A model generated the notes under the pieces. It did not search any database and was not told where the DNA came from. It saw only the letters and a program-made list of their open reading frames with translations. This document shows, piece after piece, positions 56,936 to 64,000 of a stretch of DNA of 64,000 nucleotides. Position 1 is the stretch's first letter. The number at the start of each line of letters is the position of its first letter. The translations under genes were made by a program, and so were the position numbers. This DNA is from Jaltomata sinuosa (Eukaryota; Streptophyta; Magnoliopsida; Solanales; Solanaceae): assembly GCA_003996215.1 (NCBI GenBank), contig QJPP01004120.1, positions 1 to 64,000 on the forward strand. The letters are read 5' to 3'.

Positions 56936-58235
56936 CATTTTGTGCACCACCCTTGTTAGATTAATTGCCTTTTCTACTATTACCACCGCCCTGGTTGTGC
57001 TGAGTGCTACCCCTTCCTGATTTATGACCACCTCACCTTACCTGTGGACGATCTATGTGATACCCATTACCTCTACCTACTAGACCTAGAACTTGAGGAG
57101 CCTACTACTGGACTACCTATCAAAGCCGACAATAATTCCTCCTCACATGGAAAACCTCACCGCACTCATAGCATGCACAGTCAAAGGTAGGTCACTACAC
57201 CAGAGCAGACGAAGTAAGATACCCACCAAAATTGGGTAAAGGCTGACTGGTCCTTGATAGACGCCTAGTAGAAACCTACATAGCAGACTGGATGGAGCGC
57301 GTAGTGTATCCATGCAGACCCTGGCCCTTTGAAAACTTTCCACTGTAATTTCCCCCAGACCGGGGATTCTTCCAAGCCATTCTTTCTTGACTCTCATGCT
57401 TTACCCCCTCAATATTCTTCATAAATTCCACCACCTCTTGAAAAGACCTGCCAGAAGATGCAACTTATAAAGCTAAAATCTGTAGCCTTGTATTCAAGCC
57501 TTTTACAAAATAGTGGATCCATTCTTCTTCTGTACAGATCAACTACAAAGAGTAACAGGACAAGGCATAAAAATGTGTCTCATAAGTTACCACAGAAGAA
57601 ACTCCTTGCTCAATGTTGGCAAACTCATCCCTCTTTCTGTCCCTTAAAGTTTGCGGAACATACTTTTCAAGAAACACTTGGTAGAACTGGATCTAAGTCA
57701 TACAAAGTGCTCTAATAGGCATGCATTCGACATATTCTCTCCACCAGATCTTAGCATCTCTTTGCAAGTGAAAATGAACAAACTCAACACCATACCTCTT
57801 AACAATAGCCATCCTATGTAGCCGCTCATGACAGTCAATGACGAAATCATAAGAATCTTTAGACTTTAACCCATGAAATAACAAAGGTTTCATCTTTACA
57901 GACTTGCAGAAAATATCATTCTCACCGCTAGTCATTATTAGGCCTATAATTGGTCGCAAAAAAATATGTAGCCCTATGTGGAAAAGATCATCCCCTCAGG
58001 AGGCACAACTGTGGCATGCTGGGTCACTAGATGATGTATTGTAGGCACTACAAGAGTAGCCCTATTCTCTGCCAGTCCACTAAGAAACCTCAGAACCTGC
58101 TGGATCATATTAGATGACATTAGGACCTGTGCTACACCTCCCCAAATGGGTTCCCCCTTGTCCCTTAGACTGGTAGTGCCTCATCATTCTTAATTTGAAC
58201 CTCTTCTTCTACCACGACCTGAGGAAGGTGTTTAT
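56936..58235 (-). pseudogene. gag: Element C gag (start cut by E)
   Basis: In the minus direction: MKPLLFHGLKSKDSYDFVID, HRMAIVKRYGVEFVHFHLQ and DAKIWWREYVECMP at 57959-57693, then a linker with Gly/Tyr/Arg-rich text near 57340-57050. A zinc-knuckle remnant near 57167-57125 begins CYECGEVFHVRR; its spacing to the last Cys is one residue too long. At 58235 the text, still within the early gag region (RG/EEE-rich), is cut by E's LTR. Many stops are present. Confidence 0.8.
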
Positions 58236-60724
58236 TGTCATGCCCGAGCCTACGCTGTAGATGTAACACGGGACTTGAGACCACAAGTGATCCCAAGATA
58301 ACCCTTCTTGCTGGCATAATTCATGAGTAACTAAATAGAAATACATTAACTGAAGAATATTATGCGAAAGCTGAAACATATGATGAGCTCTTGAAGAGTA
58401 CTGTAATAAACTAAAGTTTTATAAACTGAAATAACCTCTATAACTACTTATTAATTGGAGTTCCTGGAAAAGGAGAACTTGTTCCTTGCTGACTGGAAGT
58501 TGCGATATGTCTGACCATGATTCTGGAAGCTAGCATGAAGACCTGCATTATCTAAAGGATGTTGCACAAAAAGGTATGCGATCAGTACTTTGAATGTACT
58601 GAGCATGTGAGATAATGCACTAACTTTGAAAACATGAGAAAACATGTATATACTAGAAGATAACTAAAAGCTGGACTAAGTATGGATATCTGAGAATGCA
58701 TAAGTCAACGCTGTAAAACATGGGCTCTTTTACTGAAGAGTATAAAATATTTCTGAGTTGTAAACTGTGAGATACATAGACTATGAGATAACTAAGCATG
58801 CTGAAAATACTGATGAGCTGTTTAAAAACTGTAAGTTGAATCTGTAGTACTCAGGCCCAAACATAATATGCACAAAATCTGAAATGTAAGGATATTCTAA
58901 AAAATGTAATTTAAAAGCTGTAAAACTGAACTGAGGGTCTAGTACACAACTACTGAGTCTAATTATGTGGGTGAGTTTGTTAACCTACATAAACCACGTG
59001 AGCTAAACATAGAGTTCAATGTATATGCCCCATCGAGAAAACCCAATATACCTTACCAGGGTATAAAGGCATGACTGACATGATCACTAGTTCTGCGGCC
59101 CAACTGAGGGGCTAAATCTAGGAATTTAGGTACGCTGAACCTTAGTCCAACTCGGTGCTAAGTACTACTCCTAAACTGAATGCTGGAAGCTCATTTAAAA
59201 ACTGAAGTTCTAGAATGCTGCATCAAAACTTAAGTAAACTGAATGATTTATGAAAGATGGTATAACTGAAACCTATTCATAAAGCAGGTGGACATATCTA
59301 GATGCCATACTAATCATGAAGCTTACTGAGTTCGTAATCATTGATGGCATATCTGAATACCATTCTAATCATGAAACCTACTAAGTTCATCATCATTGAT
59401 GGCATATCTTGAAAGTCCATATTTAAAATATATTCTTGTAAAACATACTGAAGGTAAAATGAAGCCTGCTAAATCATGCATAGTTCTTTCTTACTAAAAT
59501 AACTGGATTGAAAGTCATGCATACTTATGTAGACTGAATGCTGATAATCTGAGCTAAGCTCTGAAGGAGAAGTTAACTCATGAGAAGTTTTGAAGAAAAC
59601 ATGTAGACTGAAAACTGACTAATTTCATGCTTAAAAAGTAATTTAGGTCAAATTCTGAAGAAAACCAATTCTCATGAAAATACTACAATTTTAGGCTAAA
59701 TTCTTGATTTCTTAAAGTTCTTGTAAAGTATCATACAAGTCACTGAAAACATGGTGCAAATCTTCTAAAATAGGATATAAATCATTTAGAAATCATAAGG
59801 ACTGAATTCTGTAAAATTTAGCATGATTGGTTAAGAACCCTAGTGTCTAACATCATGAAATTTGAAATAGAAGATTGAAGTTTTGGGCATAAGGGCGAAC
59901 TAAACCCTTACTGAATACTCTCATATCTGGTAGAAAATGATTCTTGAATTAGTGAAGGAATTTTGATTCTTTGGAGAAGGAAGCCCTAGGTTGAACTTCG
60001 AGAAGAACACTCTTTTTCTTCTTGAAACGACTTGAGAGAAAACTAACTTATTTAAAGAAAAATGCTTAAAAAAATGAAGTGAAAATACCCCAAGGGTTCT
60101 ATTTATAGGCAATACCAAATTAAATTCAGATTGGTCTAGGAAAGGGAAAATGCGTCAGAAAAATGGATGCCAAAACGGTCCATTTCGGCCACAAACAAAC
60201 CATTTTCTTAAGCATTTTAAATCCTTGAATTTTTCGAGTTTTTGATCCTGGAAACGGTTGGGAAAATAGTCAGAAAATGGAACGTTTTCCAGAAAATGGA
60301 CCGTTTTCTCTTCCGTTTTAACTCCCAAAATTCGATGGACTTCTGGTTAGACAGATGTCTTCTTGGTAAACTGATCATAACTTTTTACTCCAGACTCGGA
60401 TTAATGCGCAGTCAGTGTTGTTGGAAAGAAGACTCAAAGACCTTTAATTTGGCAGGTAATAGGCCACCTAAATCTTCATATTGTAGTAGTTATGATAGTT
60501 TGAAGTTGACCTTTGAAAAATCTTACACTAAAACTCAATTGGTAAGGAAGCTTTCAACTCAACTTTGAGCTAGAGGTTCTTTATGAACCTAATTTATATA
60601 TAATACACTTCCCACACATAAGTATTGATCTCAACACCTATTTACCATTTGAAATCATCTGGTTCGTATCTAACAACATATGAAAATGGTCTGGATCTTA
60701 GCTTAGAATTTTTGGGGTGTTACA
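58236..60724 (-). mobile_element. Element E 3' LTR (2.5 kb)
   Basis: TGTCATGCCCGAGCC...GGGGTGTTACA on plus. It is the 3' LTR because the purine-rich tract typical of 3' ends (plus 60725-60740, reading CCCAACGGGGATATAT on minus) adjoins its right end, and no primer site adjoins its left end. The outer parts align with D's LTR. The part at 60085-60330 matches Athila-like LTRs instead. Confidence 0.85.
60099..60330 (-). promoter_or_regulatory. E LTR promoter block shared with Athila-like LTRs
   Basis: The TATA box ctatttatag is at 60099-60108, a CCAAT-type block attggtctaggaaaggga at 60130-60147, tgcgtcagaaa...atggatgccaaaa at about 60150-60175, then AACGGTCCATTT, AAAATGGACCGTTTTC and GAAACGGTT motifs to 60330. 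The same order with near-identical words occurs at 55559-55780 and 43761-43980 (G) and 6691-6930 and 18783-19000 (H). The element direction is minus. Confidence 0.75.
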
Positions 60725-60740
60725 ATATATCCCCGTTGGG

Positions 60741-63526
60741 ATCATTCGTCCCTGAATGAAGACTAACTAGGCTGAGGGGGTAGAGAAAGAGATGCAACCC
60801 CACCAACTGAGTTCTAAAAGCTAAAGTACTAACATGAAAACTAATTTCTGATTGAAATATAAACTGAGCTGAAGTCATGAGGCATGTATGCATACTGAGG
60901 GCATGAGAACAACTGATTGTACATGAAACTGAATATCCAACATGATAACTGGTCTGGAGTGAGAGTAGGGACTTAGCTGAAACTCATAAAGAACAAACGC
61001 ATTCTTAGAAATCGTAGTCAACTGAAAGAAATATAAAACTGAGAGGAGTAACTGTACAAGAAAACTATTCTCTTCTATATTTAGCTTACTAGCATGGACT
61101 GAACTGAACTTTGGGCCTTCTGGCCTTAAGAATGATTATCGGTAGGTCTGAACTGATTTGATATGAGGGGTCTACTATCTTGCTAGCTGAAGCTATTGTA
61201 CATACAGTATGAGCACTCTGATCAAGGAGTAATAACAAGACTATTCCCATCTTACACAATACAATCGACAACGTTTAAGCTTAGGAACACCCTTTTTAAC
61301 TACACCAACTTCTCTGAATACCAAGCTTACCTTTTGCAACTTAAATTCTCATCAATGCATATATAGATGCTATGGTCTGAGTCTAATTACCTACTTTCAC
61401 CATGTTCAAGCCTATCTCGACTAAATCTCTTAAATCTGGAGTTATCTCCCAAGAATGATATTCCTTCTTATCACAAAAATTAACTAACCCTGAGTTCTAA
61501 TCAATCAGTCACTAGTCACCCAAGGCAAATGCCCACATGTATTCCATCACAACATTCAAGCCTATCACTATGATCATCTTATGGCTTCTTTATAGCTACA
61601 ACTATCTGAGACTTCTCCTCTTCCCTGGCATATCTGGAAGGTGCAGCTTCAAGAACTTCTACAATGAGACATACAAAAAGTCCTCATCTGTCTATTTCGT
61701 AAGAATAATCCTTACCTCGCATTTTCCCACACTTACAATCTAAGGTAGAACCAATACATCAAAGAGAAAATCTAATACTTCCCATCTAAGCTACTACTTA
61801 GCTCCCTCAACTAACACCGATGACAACATAAGACAAGATCACTGAAGGAATAGAGTGGGAGCATGAGCATCATGCATGCAGGAATACTGATCAGTCTTGA
61901 CTTATACTTAGCATGATCTATCCACTCAAGGTGAGATCTGAGAAGTAAAGTGTAAAGGCCTGAGTGTCTCACATTCTGGAAATATGAAGCATGGTTAGAG
62001 TAAGAAAATCATCAGCACGAACTATTTAAGAAATCTGGTATGAGCATATATATGATGTAGCATGATTTCATTAGCCATTAAGGCATATCTTGAGGACTGA
62101 ACTGAGTACACAGAACTGAGCATACTATGAAATATGAGTTTACATGTAAAATGAGTCTCATGGCATAAAGCTGGGATTCATAGAATCATAGAGTAAAACT
62201 GGAATAGCTATCTGGAGCAAATTTCTGTTTGTTCTAGGAGCTGAGCATGAACGTGAATCTGTATGAAGTGCATGAACTTGTTCATGAGTATGGCACAAAT
62301 ACATCTGAGTATAGTGTCATTTTGACTGAAGTCCTAGGAAATCGCTGGAATTAAAGTGGGTCGATATCCTATCAAAGCCCTTTTTAGAATTCTATACTAG
62401 TTGAGTCACAAGGCTCGACTTGGTTTTTCATTCTATCATCTCCCCCTTAGCTCAAAAGTCACCCTTCTAGGTCTACGAATCTCTCTCCCATCTAGGCCAA
62501 AATTAATTAACCCTTGTAAGGTTGGGGTATCACTGTTCTCTTGGATGCTAAACTCTCCCTGATAGGCTATAACTGAAGATGCTAAGCCCTCACTAGGTCT
62601 TCTTCTGAGGACTCTCTTAGCTTCCTCTTTATCCTTAAGGGTATCACCAGAATACTCATACTCTCATTGGCATACCTAATCACCTCTTCTAACACTTAGA
62701 AAACTGGACTTCACTTCTTCATCCACTAACATCACATCTCTAAGTTTAAATCCATCCAAATCAACTGAATTAAAAACCATACTAAGGGACTTCATCATCA
62801 TCGACCTATAATCTCTTGAATTCGTCTCTAAGAACACCATCTAATATACACCTAGACCTCTCCATAAATAACAACCTAGGAATTCTAAACTAGTCACACA
62901 TAGAACCATGGAATCTTTGAATATAATGCAAAAACATACTACTCTGGGTACACATCTACCTTTCTACTATTCAAGGATCTTTACCTAGATCTAGGGTCAT
63001 TCTGCTACTTATGACCCATAACAGCTCAATTCATGCTATCTCTTGAGTGACTATATTATCCAAGTGCTTAGGGAACCATACCTTTCAGCTAAGGTACCAT
63101 TCATGGTACAGTTTTTGGAAGAGGGTATGAGAACACATTCTACTATAAGATTACCTTGCACGAGTGAAAGAGGGTACATGCGTTCGAATCAATAAACTTA
63201 ATGCACAAGTAGGCTCCTCTCAAGCCCTTATGCAGTCTCTTAACTTTCTGATTACTCTATCTGAGAGTATTTTACTGATAGGAATCTAAACTTAACTGTT
63301 TCCACCACCTCAAAGATGATTCATGATTGGAGGAATTGGAGAAATGTATGAATTTTTATATGCATCATAAGGAATAGTTCAACTACACGATTTGGAGTAT
63401 GAAAGGATGGAAACATTTCATAAATGCCCTGTAGCCTCCTGATTATAAGTGTGGTGCACAACACACCACTAAGCAAGACTCTACTAGACATGGCTTCATA
63501 GATACCCTAGGAAACTTGAACTCTGT
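60741..63526 (-). mobile_element. Element E non-coding interior
   Basis: A 2.8-kb stretch with no open frame above about 70 residues and no recognisable domain. It is AT-rich. The last 110 bp before the primer site (63417-63526) resemble D's leader at 36105-36205 (tagcctcct...cataagtgtgg, ggactcta, tacc/atcctagg), so E shares its 5' leader with coding relatives. Confidence 0.7.
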
Positions 63527-63538
63527 GCTTTGATACCA
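63527..63538 (-). other. Primer-binding site of element E (tRNA-iMet)
   Basis: The plus-strand gctttgatacca matches the complement of the initiator-Met primer site at 11 of 12 positions, four bases before the LTR. Confidence 0.88.
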
Positions 63539-63542
63539 AGTT

Positions 63543-63774
63543 TGTCATTCTCTGAGCCTATACGAGAACATAACTAAAAGCTGGACTAAGTATGGATATC
63601 TGAGAATGCATAAGTCAATGCTGTAAAACATGGGCTCTTTTACTGAAGAGTATAAAATGTTTCTGAGTTATAAAGTGTGAGATACATAGACGATGAGATA
63701 ACTACGCGTGCTAAAAATACAGATGAGCTATTTAAAAATTGTAAGTTGAATTTGTAGTACTCAGGCCCAAACAT
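63543..63774 (-). mobile_element. Element E 5' LTR fragment with internal deletion
   Basis: The first 25 bases match the LTR start (tgtcat...gagccta). Then the text jumps to the stretch aligned with 58656-58865 of the 3' LTR (ataactaaaagctggacta onward, nearly identical). About 400 bp are missing. It is cut at 63774 by another LTR. Confidence 0.88.
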
Positions 63775-64000
63775 TGTAATGACCCTTCCGGTTATTTCCA
63801 CGTATACGTTTTCCTTGAACCATTAGAGCTTGTTTTTAGCGGCCCCAAGTCACTTAAGGCTTGTCAGGACTGGTATTTTGGTGTTGGGTCTTTTTTTTTG
63901 GTCGCATTATAAGTTTTGAAGACAAGTAAGTCGGCAAAAGTTATGGTAAGTTCCTTTAATAAATTTTCTGAACTTTGGGTAAAATGTCTTGGAGCTTTTC
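63775..64000 (+). mobile_element. Start of a B-like LTR, plus strand
   Basis: TGTAATGACCCTTCCGG followed by agcggccccaagtcactta and ggcttgtcaggactggtattttggtg parallels the first 130 bp of B's LTR at 29846 and 21035. It is inserted into E's LTR after gcccaaacat and runs off the window. Confidence 0.82.

Larger units (their letters stand above)
38246..58235 (-). mobile_element. Element C, minus-strand chromovirus, interrupted by G and a mitochondrial insert
   Basis: The pieces in element order, right to left, are: gag (58235-56900), protease, RT first half (to 56012), the G insertion (42856-56011), RT second half, RNase H, integrase (to 40802), mitochondrial DNA (40233-40801), integrase C-terminus with chromodomain (40232-39700) and 3' LTR (39693-38246). 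Its 5' LTR and gag start lie beyond element E and outside the window. The RT loop and integrase core are still readable. Confidence 0.83.
58236..63774 (-). mobile_element. Element E, LARD-like non-coding LTR retrotransposon
   Basis: 3' LTR 58236-60724, polypurine tract 60725-60740, interior 60741-63526 without recognisable gag or pol on either strand, primer site 63527-63538, and 5' LTR fragment 63543-63774. A long LTR with a non-coding interior of conserved layout is what is known as a large retrotransposon derivative (LARD), mobilised by proteins from other elements. It sits in C's gag. Confidence 0.75.

Noticed and set aside
57143..57397. A host zinc-finger gene at 57100-57400
   Set aside because: The CYECG motif is the nucleocapsid knuckle of C's gag, in the expected place between capsid and protease.
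58236..60724. 5' LTR of element C
   Set aside because: C's gag text runs into it with no primer-binding site at 58220-58235, and a polypurine tract adjoins its right side. It is therefore the 3' LTR of another element, E.

Overview
The window is plant nuclear DNA made almost entirely of nested, decayed LTR retrotransposons. I see no intact host gene. The grounds are: Ty3/gypsy gag-pol remnants on both strands, primer-binding sites matching plant initiator tRNA-Met and tRNA-Asp, target-site duplications, and a 0.57-kb mitochondrial insert carrying nad7 exon 2. The families and the style of their LTRs suggest a dicot, probably Solanaceae, in pericentromeric heterochromatin. The species call is inference; the retrotransposon content is direct.

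Layout. (1) 1-753 is the end of an LTR of a minus-strand Athila-like element that runs off the left edge. It lies in the 5' LTR of element A. (2) Element A, a plus-strand chromovirus-like Ty3 element, occupies 754-5793 and resumes at 19276-21024. (3) Element H, a minus-strand Athila-like element at 5794-19275, splits A's integrase exactly and is flanked by AAGGC/AAGGT. (4) Element B, a plus-strand Tekay/Del-like chromovirus with unusually long 3.6-kb LTRs, lies at 21025-33453 inside A's 3' LTR. Its last bases are lost at a deletion junction. (5) Element D, a minus-strand chromovirus with only its 5' half left, lies at 33454-38245. (6) Element C, a minus-strand chromovirus, starts with its 3' LTR at 38246-39693 and runs rightward in pieces to 58235. 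It contains the mitochondrial insert (40233-40801) and the whole of element G (42856-56011, minus-strand Athila-like, exact CGTAC duplication). (7) Element E, a minus-strand LTR element with a non-coding interior, lies at 58236-63774 inside C's gag. The start of a B-like plus-strand LTR at 63775 interrupts E's 5' LTR.

How parts work together. In H and G the order on the minus strand is 5' LTR, tRNA-Asp primer site, gag, protease, RT-RNase H, integrase, a non-coding region, an extra ORF with a 'putative plant transposon protein' type domain, a non-coding region, polypurine tract and 3' LTR. The extra ORF seems to be its own transcription unit. G keeps a splice donor and an acceptor in front of it, and both elements keep a stop codon followed 10 nt later by a perfect AG|GTAAGT donor.

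The most unusual pattern is in the LTR promoters. Unrelated LTR families each carry a cluster of short, family-specific palindromes, in most of them just upstream of the TATA box. Element E's LTR also shares a roughly 250-bp promoter block with the Athila-like LTRs although the rest of it belongs to another family. All coding regions carry frameshifts and stops and are annotated as pseudogenes.
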